This document shows, piece by piece, positions 32,207-40,688 of a stretch of DNA of 64,000 bases. The position numbers and the translations under genes were made by a program. Location of the stretch: NCBI GenBank assembly GCA_036656615.1, contig JAVXHY010000004.1:38224-102223 (forward strand), written 5' to 3'. A model generated the notes under the pieces. The model was not told where the DNA came from. It ran no database searches and was given only the letters and a program-made list of their open reading frames with translations. The stretch is from CAUPWF01 sp036656615 (GTDB lineage: Bacteria > Bacillota > Clostridia > Lachnospirales > Lachnospiraceae). The number at the start of each line of letters is the position of its first letter. The first letter of the stretch is position 1.

Positions 32207-35200
32207 GTGAAAAACTTGAAGAACAAGATAAAGCAATTTTCAAAAGGAAATTTTCAGCTGGAAAAACCAGAGATTCTGTTTCCAGAGACAAATTTAGTTT
32301 TTAAAATTGGAGAAGGCGAAAAATATAGTGGAAGTTTTACAATTCAAAATCAGGTGGATGGCGATATCAGAGGACTCGTGTATCCATCTTCTTTTCGTAT
32401 AGATTGTATGGAACAAGGGTTTGAAGGCAACCCAGTAGAAATTCAATTTACATATGATTCTACCGGACTTCTACCAGGTCATGTGGAGCAGGGAAAGTTT
32501 TCCGTTGTATGCAATGGGGGAGAATTTGAAATCACTTTTTTTGCAATCATAGAGAAGCCATTCATTATGACTACACACGGAAAAGTGCAAAATATAGAAG
32601 ATTTTAAACGTTTGGCATTTAAAGATTTTGCAGAAGCACATAAGCTATTTCGTTCACGTGATTTTTATGAAGTGCTGCGATATGAAAAAACAAAAATACT
32701 GCATTTATATGACTATATGCGAAAATGTGCATTGGATGAATCAGGATTAGAAGAATTTTTAGTTGGAATCAAACAAAAAGAAAAGATATTTCTTACACTT
32801 AGCAGCGACGGAAGAGAGTTTAGTGAATTACGAGAAGAGACAAAAGAAACAATTGTGATAACAAAAAATACTTGGGGATACATGAAAGTCAAAGTGTTTA
32901 TTAATGGGAATTTTATCCATATGAATTGCAATGAGTTTACGACGGATGATTTTTTTGGTAGCAAGTTTGATTTGGAATATGTAATTGAAGAAAAGAAATT
33001 GCATAAGGGAAAGAATTTTGGACAAATTGTTTTGGAAACACCTTATGATCGCTATACATATGATATAGAGGTAACAAAAGATGTTATCAAAGATGAATCC
33101 CGTAAGGACGAAGAGTTAAAGTTCGCACAGTTTATCAAGAATTATTTGTCTTATGAGGCAGGGAAAATTGATATTCAAACATGGGCGGATATGGCAGAAA
33201 GACAAGTGAATGAATTACAAGATCAAGCGCCTGGAAATGATTGGTATAAGCTGTTACAGGCCCATATATTTCTGCTTTCTAATCGTATGGAAGAGGCAAA
33301 GTGGATACTTGAAAATTACAATTATAGTCGATTTGCTATTGGTAAAAGCTCGGAATTAGGTAATTATTATTTGTTTTTAACAGCATATATTAAGGAAGAT
33401 CATGTACAGATTAAGCGTATTATTGAGGAAATTCAAAAAGCATTTCTGAAAAATAATCATTCATGGCGTCTAGTATGTATGTTGATTGAATTGGATCCTC
33501 ATTATAAAAACAGTTATGATAAATTACATATGCTGGAGCGACAATATTATGATGGAGCAAATCATATTTTACTTTATTTAGAAGCATTTAGATGCTTTAA
33601 AAAGAAATGCAGTAATTTAAAGAAGTTAGGGGCTTTTGAAACGCAAGTTTTAATTTTTGCTACGAAGTATAAATTAATGACAAAAGAATTGGCATTGTAT
33701 ACAGCAAATTTAGCAAGCCAACAAAAAGGTTTTGATAACCATATCTATTGTGTTTTATCTAATTCTTATAAGATGTTTGAGGAACCAATGATACTTACAG
33801 CAGTGTGTACTATGTTGATTAAAGGAAATCTTGTCAATAATAAATATTTTGAATGGTATGATAAAGCAGTACAGTCAGAGTTGAAGATTGCTCAGTTATA
33901 TGAATACTATATGGAATCTATTTCCATTAAAAAAAACAGGGGTGCATTACCACGAAATGTATATTTGTATTTCATGCACGGAAATTCTCTGGATTATGAA
34001 AAATGTGCTTTTTTATATGAAAATATTATTAACTATGAGGACGAAAATAGCGAACTTTTTGCTCATTATAGGAACGAAATAGAAAAATTTGCATGGAATC
34101 AATTGGAAAAAAGACATATTAATGATCAATTACGTGTTATTTATAAACGTTTTTGTACGGAACGAGACTTGACTACGGAACGTATTAATGCGTTGAATGA
34201 TATTTGTTATGCATATGAAGTGAAGACAAGCTTTTCTAATGTTAAATATGTTTTGGTTATCGAGGAAGATGGAGAAGTTCATCAAAGAGTTCCTTATACA
34301 GAAAATGGGGCTTTAGTTTTCTTGGAATCCCAAGAAGATCAGATTGTATGGGAAGGGAAAAATGGTGGGTATTATATTAATTCTATTCCATATGATACAA
34401 AACGATTATTTTTTGAATTACGTTATATTGATATGTGCAAAAAACATATGCAATTGTTGCAAAATCCACATATTCAAGATGAGTCAGAAGAGATTACCTT
34501 TGAATTATTGCGGTTAAAGGGGATGGATGCTTTCGAGGAACAGGAGATTTTGCGTCTATGCAGCAAACAAATTAGAGAGAATAATTATGAAGAAGAAGAT
34601 TTTTTGACTCATATTTGTTTTTCCCTATTTCAAAGAGATCAGTATGATAAAATTATACTGACTTATTTAGCTAGTTATTATTGTGGTGCTACAAGAGATA
34701 TGAAAGATATATGGTATATTGCAAGAGATTATGAGGTCAATACGTATAAGCTTTCAGAGCGAATTGTAACACAAATGCTTTTTACAGAAGTAATCTTTGG
34801 AGATGCCGAAATATTTGAGGATTACCTAAATGGTGGTGCTTATTTTCGACTTCAAAAGGCTTATTTAGCATTTTCATGCAAGGAATATGTGACTAGAAAT
34901 AGAATTTTAGATCCGAAAATCATTCAGATCATATGTGATGAATTTGAAAAAAAAGAAGAACTTCCAGATATTGCTAGAATTGCTATGTTAAAGTACTATT
35001 CAGATAAAACAAGAGGAATTTCTTTAAGACCAATTTTAAAACAGTGTATGCAGATACTCTGTGATAAACAATTATATTTTCCATTTTACATGAAGTATGA
35101 TGAAGGATGGCTAAGGGAATTTCAATTATGGGATAAGACCATGGTATCTTATATTGCTGCTCCTGACACAAAAGTGAAAATATCATATCAGCTACAAAAA

Positions 35201-35503
35201 TCATCAGATATTGTAGTGGAATTTCAAACGGAAGAACTCATACCAATGTATGAGAATATCTATGTGAAAATATTTATTTTGTTTGAGGATGAAATTTTAA
35301 AGTATTCCTTTAAAGAAATCAAAGATGAAAAAATAATTCGCAGTCAAAAACAAAATATCAGACGGCTTGATAATAAAAATCACGTTGGTAAATATGGTAA
35401 ATTAAATCAAATTATAAAAAAATCTGGATATGAACATGAACAGATTATAGAATATGCTGTGGAAGATGAAATGGCAAAACGAATGTTCATCTTATATGAA
35501 TAG
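32207..35503 (+). CDS. DUF5717-family protein, large beta-sandwich/helical-repeat protein
   Basis: 1098 residues with no signal peptide or membrane helix, so cytoplasmic. Residues about 20-115 look like an immunoglobulin-like beta domain (PEILFPETNLVFKIGEGEKYSGSF). A second beta-rich module follows (about 190-290), then a long helical-repeat stretch (about 300-690) and mixed modules at the C-terminus. I recognise it as the uncharacterised DUF5717 family of Lachnospiraceae-like genomes. It is encoded immediately before DUF5716 and a TPR protein, implying a complex. The start is either GTG 32207 or TTG 32216, and the latter is better placed after TAGGTGA. No enzymatic motif is visible. Confidence 0.7.
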   Translation: MKNLKNKIKQFSKGNFQLEKPEILFPETNLVFKIGEGEKYSGSFTIQNQVDGDIRGLVYPSSFRIDCMEQGFEGNPVEIQFTYDSTGLLPGHVEQGKFSVVCNGGEFEITFFAIIEKPFIMTTHGKVQNIEDFKRLAFKDFAEAHKLFRSRDFYEVLRYEKTKILHLYDYMRKCALDESGLEEFLVGIKQKEKIFLTLSSDGREFSELREETKETIVITKNTWGYMKVKVFINGNFIHMNCNEFTTDDFFGSKFDLEYVIEEKKLHKGKNFGQIVLETPYDRYTYDIEVTKDVIKDESRKDEELKFAQFIKNYLSYEAGKIDIQTWADMAERQVNELQDQAPGNDWYKLLQAHIFLLSNRMEEAKWILENYNYSRFAIGKSSELGNYYLFLTAYIKEDHVQIKRIIEEIQKAFLKNNHSWRLVCMLIELDPHYKNSYDKLHMLERQYYDGANHILLYLEAFRCFKKKCSNLKKLGAFETQVLIFATKYKLMTKELALYTANLASQQKGFDNHIYCVLSNSYKMFEEPMILTAVCTMLIKGNLVNNKYFEWYDKAVQSELKIAQLYEYYMESISIKKNRGALPRNVYLYFMHGNSLDYEKCAFLYENIINYEDENSELFAHYRNEIEKFAWNQLEKRHINDQLRVIYKRFCTERDLTTERINALNDICYAYEVKTSFSNVKYVLVIEEDGEVHQRVPYTENGALVFLESQEDQIVWEGKNGGYYINSIPYDTKRLFFELRYIDMCKKHMQLLQNPHIQDESEEITFELLRLKGMDAFEEQEILRLCSKQIRENNYEEEDFLTHICFSLFQRDQYDKIILTYLASYYCGATRDMKDIWYIARDYEVNTYKLSERIVTQMLFTEVIFGDAEIFEDYLNGGAYFRLQKAYLAFSCKEYVTRNRILDPKIIQIICDEFEKKEELPDIARIAMLKYYSDKTRGISLRPILKQCMQILCDKQLYFPFYMKYDEGWLREFQLWDKTMVSYIAAPDTKVKISYQLQKSSDIVVEFQTEELIPMYENIYVKIFILFEDEILKYSFKEIKDEKIIRSQKQNIRRLDNKNHVGKYGKLNQIIKKSGYEHEQIIEYAVEDEMAKRMFILYE

Positions 35504-35516
35504 GAGGGAAATGATC

Positions 35517-36800
35517 ATGACAAATGGGAGTATTATTGGTTATGATATGAATGATATTGCTTGTCAAATCAGCTACTATGATGAAGAACAACAGGAGCCG
35601 GAAACACTAGAAGCTGCAGTAGATAATTATCAAATCCCATTAATCATCAGCAAACAAAAAGATGATTGGGTTATAGGAAAAGAAGCGAAAAAAGCCGGGA
35701 TAACCAAAACAGGACATGCTATTTCAAAGCTGTTCAGTAAAAGTCTTACTGGTGATAAGATTGAATTTGGAGGAGAATCTTATGATGCAATTTGGTTGTT
35801 GTGTCAGTTTGTTTATCAGTCATTAAAGCAATTTCAAAAGATCGAAATGTTGATTTTTTGTGTGCCAATTGTAAATGAAGACGTTGCTAAAATGTTAAAA
35901 GGATTGGCCCATATTTTAAAGATGGACAAGGGAAATATATTTGTGCAGGATTATAAAGAGAGCTTTTGCAATTACATGATTTATCAACCCAAGGAATTAT
36001 GGCAATATGAGACAGCCTTGTTTTATTGTGATCGAAATGAAGTAAGGGCATATATGCTTAGAAAATTAGAAAAGCTTGGCGGTAATGGAAAAGGTCCTTA
36101 TGTGACGGTTGATGCGGTAGCTAGAGCCGAAATGGCAGAGCTTGCATTTGTATATCCAGTTTTAAATGTAGAAACGGCTAAAGAAGCGGATGAAAGATTT
36201 CGACTTTTTATTGAAAGTGTTTTTGATAAAAAAAACATATCCTCTGTTTTTTTAACTGGGGATGGTTTTGAAAATAACTGGTATCCTAATTCCTTACGAG
36301 TTTTATGTAATGGACGACGTGCTTTTCTAGGTAATAATTTATATAGTAAAGGGGCTTGTTATGCTGCTTATCGAAAATCCATAGGAAGAGTAGAAGGTCC
36401 AGTATATTTAGATGAAAACAAACTATTGGAACGTATATGTCTTAAAATGCGTAATCATGGAAAAGAAGAATGGTATCCCATTGTATCCTGGGGAAGCCAT
36501 TGGTATGAAGCCGATGGTCAGTGGGAGGTCTTATTAGAGGATACCGAGGACATAGAGGTACATATAGAATCCCTTCTTTCCAAAGAAGTAAGAATAGAAA
36601 ATATTTCTCTTGATGGTTTGCCAGAACGCACTTCTTATTCTATCCGTTTAAATATTGAAATTTTATTTATAGATCAATCCACTTGTAAACTCATATTAAA
36701 AGATATTGGCTTAGGTGAAATTTTTCCTGCTACAGATTTTTATGTGGAGCGGATCATTCAGTTAGGAGGAGCAAATGGGCAGTTTAATTCTTTGTCATAG
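35517..36800 (+). CDS. DUF5716-family protein, actin/Hsp70-fold (ASKHA) ATPase-like
   Basis: 427 residues. The opening SIIGYDMNDIACQISYYDE resembles the phosphate-1 loop of Hsp70/actin proteins. FVQDYKESFCNYMIYQ and TALFYCDRNEVRAYML occupy the middle, where connect and phosphate-2 motifs lie. VFLTGDGFENNWYPNSLRVL followed by RRAFLGNNLYSKGACYAAYRK matches the adenosine motif plus the ArGAa helix of Hsp70. The last 110 residues form an extra beta-rich domain. The phosphate loops are degenerate, so ATP hydrolysis is uncertain. ATG 35517 is preferred: it is 9 bases after AGGAGG, whereas ATG 35511 is only 3 bases away. Overlap with the next gene is 26 bases. Confidence 0.7.
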   Translation: MTNGSIIGYDMNDIACQISYYDEEQQEPETLEAAVDNYQIPLIISKQKDDWVIGKEAKKAGITKTGHAISKLFSKSLTGDKIEFGGESYDAIWLLCQFVYQSLKQFQKIEMLIFCVPIVNEDVAKMLKGLAHILKMDKGNIFVQDYKESFCNYMIYQPKELWQYETALFYCDRNEVRAYMLRKLEKLGGNGKGPYVTVDAVARAEMAELAFVYPVLNVETAKEADERFRLFIESVFDKKNISSVFLTGDGFENNWYPNSLRVLCNGRRAFLGNNLYSKGACYAAYRKSIGRVEGPVYLDENKLLERICLKMRNHGKEEWYPIVSWGSHWYEADGQWEVLLEDTEDIEVHIESLLSKEVRIENISLDGLPERTSYSIRLNIEILFIDQSTCKLILKDIGLGEIFPATDFYVERIIQLGGANGQFNSLS

Positions 36801-37548
36801 GAAGAAAGCATCACATCCGTACGTAATTACACGTATACATTGTAAAATATACACCTTGGAAGAACTTTGTTATCACCTGTGTAATAACTTGTATTTGATA
36901 GATCATACAATTATGAATGATATGTTATGTAATTGGTTAGAGGAAGAATTAGAACTGACAGAGTTATCAGAGGACTTACGCGAACTATTAGAAAAGCATA
37001 GTTCTATTGAATATTTTGTTTTATCCATTCTTAATTTTTCGGCTATTTATACCCAGTTGGAAATGAATCAGATCAAAAGAGTGTTAGAAAAATCAAGAAA
37101 TCAAAAGGATGTAGAAAAACAAAAATATAAAGCAGACAATTTGTTTGAAAATGGAGCTGTGGAAGAATCAATTTTGATTTATCAGTCTATTTTGAATGAG
37201 GCTAAGGATGAGACCGTAGGTGAGGAGTTTTATGGGAAATTATATGGCTGTTTAGGCGCAGCATATGGCAGATTATTTTTATATGAAGAAGCAATGAAAA
37301 TGTATGACAAAGCATTTCAAATCTGTTCGGATCCTACTATGCTGGAAGCCTATATCTATGCTGCGTTTAAAGCCTTGCCACAGGAGGAATACCATCTATT
37401 TTTAGAAAAAAGCGAAATCTTTCAAGGGCTTCATATAAAAATACAGGAAGAGTTACAGTCTGTTATAGATCAAATGGAGAAAAAAAAGGAACCAAAGGAA
37501 GAATTAGTAGAAAATTGGAAGAACGAATATCGTAAAAGACATTTATAA
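36775..37548 (+). CDS. TPR-like protein of the DUF5716 cassette
   Basis: 257 residues. An N-terminal domain (HPYVITRIHCKIYTLEELCYHLCNNLYLIDH) precedes tetratricopeptide-like helices at about 120-200: KYKADNLFENGAVEESILIYQSIL, then YGCLGAAYGRLFLYEEAMKMYDKAFQI. The C-terminus is charged and probably helical. It starts 5 bases after AGGAGG, inside the 3' end of the DUF5716 gene. This arrangement and overlap imply strict co-expression, probably as a partner or co-chaperone-like adaptor for the Hsp70-like protein. The role is inferred. Confidence 0.7.
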   Translation: MGSLILCHRKKASHPYVITRIHCKIYTLEELCYHLCNNLYLIDHTIMNDMLCNWLEEELELTELSEDLRELLEKHSSIEYFVLSILNFSAIYTQLEMNQIKRVLEKSRNQKDVEKQKYKADNLFENGAVEESILIYQSILNEAKDETVGEEFYGKLYGCLGAAYGRLFLYEEAMKMYDKAFQICSDPTMLEAYIYAAFKALPQEEYHLFLEKSEIFQGLHIKIQEELQSVIDQMEKKKEPKEELVENWKNEYRKRHL

Positions 37549-37567
37549 AAGAGGGATATCCAAGAGG

Positions 37568-37606
37568 TTGACAGAGAACTAAAATTATGTTATCATAATT
37601 TTAGTT
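37568..37606 (+). promoter_or_regulatory. Promoter with perfect 13-bp palindrome (amino-acid ABC operon)
   Basis: TTGACA (37568-37573), a 17-base spacer and TATCAT (37591-37596). A perfect inverted repeat with arms AACTAAAATTATG (37577-37589) and CATAATTTTAGTT (37594-37606) is centred on the -10 element, an ideal place for a repressor. It lacks a T-tract, so a terminator is unlikely. Confidence 0.7.
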
Positions 37607-37663
37607 TAGCGTGGTAGAGTAATCAATCATTAAAGTGCCATGACAACAAGGAGGAGAGATAGT

Positions 37664-38515
37664 ATGAAAAAGAAATGGATGATATTAGCAGTAATTGCAA
37701 TGGCTGCCGTTATGGTATTGGTGGGATGCGCAGGAAAAAAAGAAGCATCAGAGGATAAGAAGAAATCCAGTAAAGCATCAAGTGGTAAGGATACCTCAGC
37801 AGACAGAGAAACTTTAATCGTAGGATTTGATGCTGAATATCCACCTTATGGATTTAGAGATGATACAGGAGAATATGTAGGATTTGATTTGGATTGTGCA
37901 CAACTTGTATGTGATGAATTGGGCTGGAAATTAGAGAAAAAGCCATTAAATTGGGATTCAAAAGATATGGAATTGAATTCTGGAACGATTGATTGTATTT
38001 GGAGTGGGTTTTCTATTACACCAGCCAGACAAGATGAATATACTTGGTCTGATCCTTATGTGGATAACACGCAGGTTATGGTAGTAGCGGCTGATTCTAA
38101 TATTAAATCATTAAAAGAGTTAAAAGGTAAAAATGTGGTAGTGCAGGCGGCTTCAGCAGCATTAGAAGCATTGCATGGAGATGACTGTAAAGATTTAACT
38201 GCATCCTTTGCTTCTTTAAATGAAAATCCAGATTATAATACAGCATTTATGAATTTAGAGTCTGGTTCAGCAGATGCGATAGCAGTGGACATAGGAGTTG
38301 CACAATATCAGATTGCACAAAGAGAACAAGGGAAATACGTTATTATTGGGGATCCTTTCTATGTGGAACAGTATGGTATTGGATTCCGTGTAGGTGATGT
38401 AGCATTAAAAGATGCGGTTCAAGCAGAACTTTTAAAATTAGTAGAAAGTGGTAAATACGAAGAAATAGCAGTGAAGTATGGTATTGACCCTAAGATGCTT
38501 TGCCTAGGAAAATAG
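37664..38515 (+). CDS. Amino-acid ABC transporter substrate-binding lipoprotein
   Basis: 283 residues. The lipobox is LVGC with lipidated Cys22, followed by a Lys/Ser-rich tether and a family 3 solute-binding domain. That domain shows GFDAEYPPYGFRDDTGEYVGFDLD, WSGFSITPARQDEYTWSDPY and GSADAIAVDIGVAQYQI. Such proteins bind polar amino acids such as cystine, glutamine or arginine; the ligand here is not determined. GGAGGAGAG precedes the ATG. Permease and ATPase follow directly. Confidence 0.9.
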   Translation: MKKKWMILAVIAMAAVMVLVGCAGKKEASEDKKKSSKASSGKDTSADRETLIVGFDAEYPPYGFRDDTGEYVGFDLDCAQLVCDELGWKLEKKPLNWDSKDMELNSGTIDCIWSGFSITPARQDEYTWSDPYVDNTQVMVVAADSNIKSLKELKGKNVVVQAASAALEALHGDDCKDLTASFASLNENPDYNTAFMNLESGSADAIAVDIGVAQYQIAQREQGKYVIIGDPFYVEQYGIGFRVGDVALKDAVQAELLKLVESGKYEEIAVKYGIDPKMLCLGK

Positions 38516-38527
38516 AGGAATTTAAAG

Positions 38528-39178
38528 ATGAGTTTTTTAATGATGCTTAAACAATTAGCAGGGGGAATGCTAGTGTCAACTGAAATTTTTGTGTTGACAT
38601 TAGTTTTTTCTTTGCCGTTAGGATTAGTTGTATGTTTTGGAAAAATTTCCAAAAATCCGCTGATAAGAGGAATAACAGGAGCTTATATATCTATCATGAG
38701 AGGGACTCCACTTATGCTGCAGCTTATGGTAGTATATTTTGGTCCTTATTTTATTTTTGGTGTACAGATTACGTCATCGTATAGTTTGATGGCGGTATTG
38801 TTGGGTTTTGCAATCAATTATGCTGCATATTTTGCGGAAATTTATCGAGGTGGGATTGAATCCATGCCTATGGGGCAGTGGGAGGCAGCAAAGCTATTAG
38901 GCTATACGAAAACACAAACCTTTATTCATATTATTATGCCACAGGTCTTCAAAAGAATTCTGCCTTCTATTACGAATGAGGTTATTACATTAGTCAAAGA
39001 TACTTCATTGGCTTTTGTACTTGCAATTGCTGAAATGTTTACGATAGCAAAGCAAATTGCCAGTTCGCAGACGACAATGATGCCATTTGTAGTTGCAGGT
39101 GTATTTTATTATATTTTCAATTTAATTGTAGCGGTTGGAATGGAAACAATGGAAAAGAAATTAGATTATTATAGATAA
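38528..39178 (+). CDS. Amino-acid ABC transporter permease
   Basis: 216 residues with about five helices of the HisM/GlnP type. It has GAYISIMRGTPLMLQL and the EAA loop that contacts the ATPase (YRGGIESMPMGQWEAAKLLGYTKTQTFIHIIMPQ). As only one permease gene is present, it probably works as a homodimer. It begins 12 bases after the binding-protein gene. Confidence 0.92.
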   Translation: MSFLMMLKQLAGGMLVSTEIFVLTLVFSLPLGLVVCFGKISKNPLIRGITGAYISIMRGTPLMLQLMVVYFGPYFIFGVQITSSYSLMAVLLGFAINYAAYFAEIYRGGIESMPMGQWEAAKLLGYTKTQTFIHIIMPQVFKRILPSITNEVITLVKDTSLAFVLAIAEMFTIAKQIASSQTTMMPFVVAGVFYYIFNLIVAVGMETMEKKLDYYR

Positions 39179-39189
39179 GGAGAACTGCT

Positions 39190-39867
39190 ATGAGCTTACT
39201 TGAAATGAAGCATATTAAAAAAAGTTTCGATGGTCTGGATGTATTGAAAGATATTTCGCTCACCGTAGAAGAGGGACAGGTGTTGGTTATTATTGGCCCC
39301 TCAGGTTCTGGGAAATCTACACTTTTACGTTGCGCAACAAATTTGGAAACACCAGATTCGGGAGATATTATTTATCATGGGGAGTTCGGGTTAGTATTTC
39401 AAAACTTCAATTTGTTTCCACATTATTCAGTGATGAAAAATATTACAGATGCACCAATACGGGTACAGAAAAGAAAGAAAGAAGAAGTTTATAAAGAAGC
39501 GAAGGAATTACTTAGAAAAATGGGATTAGAAGATAAGGAACATGCATATCCCTATCAATTATCTGGCGGACAGCAGCAAAGAGTTTCTATAGCAAGAGCC
39601 CTGGCTAAAAATCCACAGATATTATTTTTTGATGAGCCAACTTCTGCATTGGATCCGGAGCTGACCGGAGAAATATTAAAGGTTATTAAAGACTTGGCAG
39701 CGGAGAAAATGACCATGGTTATTGTTACTCACGAAATGAATTTTGCAAAGAATGTTGCAGATTACATTTTGTTTATGGACAATGGACTTATTGCTATGGA
39801 AGGAAAGCCTGAAGAAGTTTTTGAGTCGAAAAATGAAAGACTGAATGAATTTCTTGGCAAATTTTAA
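39190..39867 (+). CDS. Amino-acid ABC transporter ATP-binding protein
   Basis: 225 residues with Walker A GPSGSGKSTLLRC, Q-loop VFQNFNLFPH, signature LSGGQQQRVSIARAL, Walker B ILFFDEPTSALD and the H-loop IVTHEMNFAKNVADYILFMDNG. The segment between Walker A and the Q-loop is about 15 residues shorter than in GlnQ/HisP (GDIIYHGEFGLVFQN), giving a compact member of the family. All catalytic motifs are kept. It completes the three-gene importer. Confidence 0.93.
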   Translation: MSLLEMKHIKKSFDGLDVLKDISLTVEEGQVLVIIGPSGSGKSTLLRCATNLETPDSGDIIYHGEFGLVFQNFNLFPHYSVMKNITDAPIRVQKRKKEEVYKEAKELLRKMGLEDKEHAYPYQLSGGQQQRVSIARALAKNPQILFFDEPTSALDPELTGEILKVIKDLAAEKMTMVIVTHEMNFAKNVADYILFMDNGLIAMEGKPEEVFESKNERLNEFLGKF

Positions 39868-39876
39868 TGGTCTTTC

Positions 39877-39905
39877 TTGCTTTTCTAACAATGTTGTATT
39901 ATACT
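39877..39905 (+). promoter_or_regulatory. Promoter of purC-purF-purB
   Basis: TTGCTT (39877-39882), a 17-base spacer and TATACT (39900-39905), 62 bases before purC. I see no purine riboswitch core and no clear PurR box in the leader. Confidence 0.5.
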
Positions 39906-39967
39906 TTTTCTGTAAGTCGAAAGCTATGCAACTTAATTTAAATAGAAAAAAGGAATGGTGTGGGTTT

Positions 39968-40675
39968 ATGAAGAAATTAGAACAACTTTACGAAGGCAAA
40001 GCAAAGAAGGTATTTAAAACAGAAGATCCAGATATCGTAATCGTAGATTATAAAGATGATGCAACAGCATTTAATGGTGAAAAAAAGGGAACTATAGTTG
40101 GAAAAGGTGTGATTAATAATCGTATGACCAATTATATTTTCAAAGTATTGGAAAAAGAAGGTGTTCCTACTCATTTTATAGAGGAACTAAGTGATCGTGA
40201 GACAGCAGTTAAAAAAGTGGATATTGTACCATTAGAAGTAATTGTGCGTAATGTTGCAGCAGGAAGCTTTTCAAAGAAACTAGGGATTGAAGAGGGTAGA
40301 AAATTACTTGCTCCAACGTTAGAATTCAGCTATAAAGATGATGCATTGGGAGATCCAATGATCAATGATTATTTTGCAATTGCAATTGGAGCATCTACAA
40401 GAGAAGAAATTGATAAAATTACAGAGTATACTTTTAAGGTAAATAAAGTATTGAAGAGTTTCTTTGCAGAAGCAGGAATTGAATTAATTGACTTTAAGAT
40501 TGAATTTGGCAGATTTCATGGAGAGGTTATTTTGGCAGATGAAATATCACCAGACACCTGTCGATTATGGGATATAAAAACTCATGAAAAATTAGATAAA
40601 GACCGTTTTCGTCGTGATATGGGAAATGTAGAAGATGCATATCAAGAAGTGTTTAAACGTATTGGAATCCAATAA
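39968..40675 (+). CDS. purC: Phosphoribosylaminoimidazole-succinocarboxamide synthase
   Basis: Joins aspartate to CAIR in purine synthesis. The 235-residue sequence has LYEGKAKKVFKTEDPD at the start, YKDDATAFNGEKKGTI, VPLEVIVRNVAAGSFSKKLGI and the C-terminal LIDFKIEFGRFHGEVILADEISPDTCRLWD. Start at 39968, within TTTATGAAGAAATTAG. It is the first gene of the purC-purF-purB cluster. Confidence 0.97.
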   Translation: MKKLEQLYEGKAKKVFKTEDPDIVIVDYKDDATAFNGEKKGTIVGKGVINNRMTNYIFKVLEKEGVPTHFIEELSDRETAVKKVDIVPLEVIVRNVAAGSFSKKLGIEEGRKLLAPTLEFSYKDDALGDPMINDYFAIAIGASTREEIDKITEYTFKVNKVLKSFFAEAGIELIDFKIEFGRFHGEVILADEISPDTCRLWDIKTHEKLDKDRFRRDMGNVEDAYQEVFKRIGIQ

Positions 40676-40688
40676 GGAGTTTATGAAA

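Noticed and set aside
35250..36800. DUF5716 as a normal carbohydrate kinase or DnaK
   Set aside because: It lacks the intact DnaK phosphate loops, the substrate-binding domain and kinase signatures; only the overall ASKHA pattern fits.
39190..39867. A damaged ABC ATPase because of the short Walker A to Q-loop distance
   Set aside because: All catalytic motifs are intact and the frame is open; the short loop looks like a natural subfamily feature.
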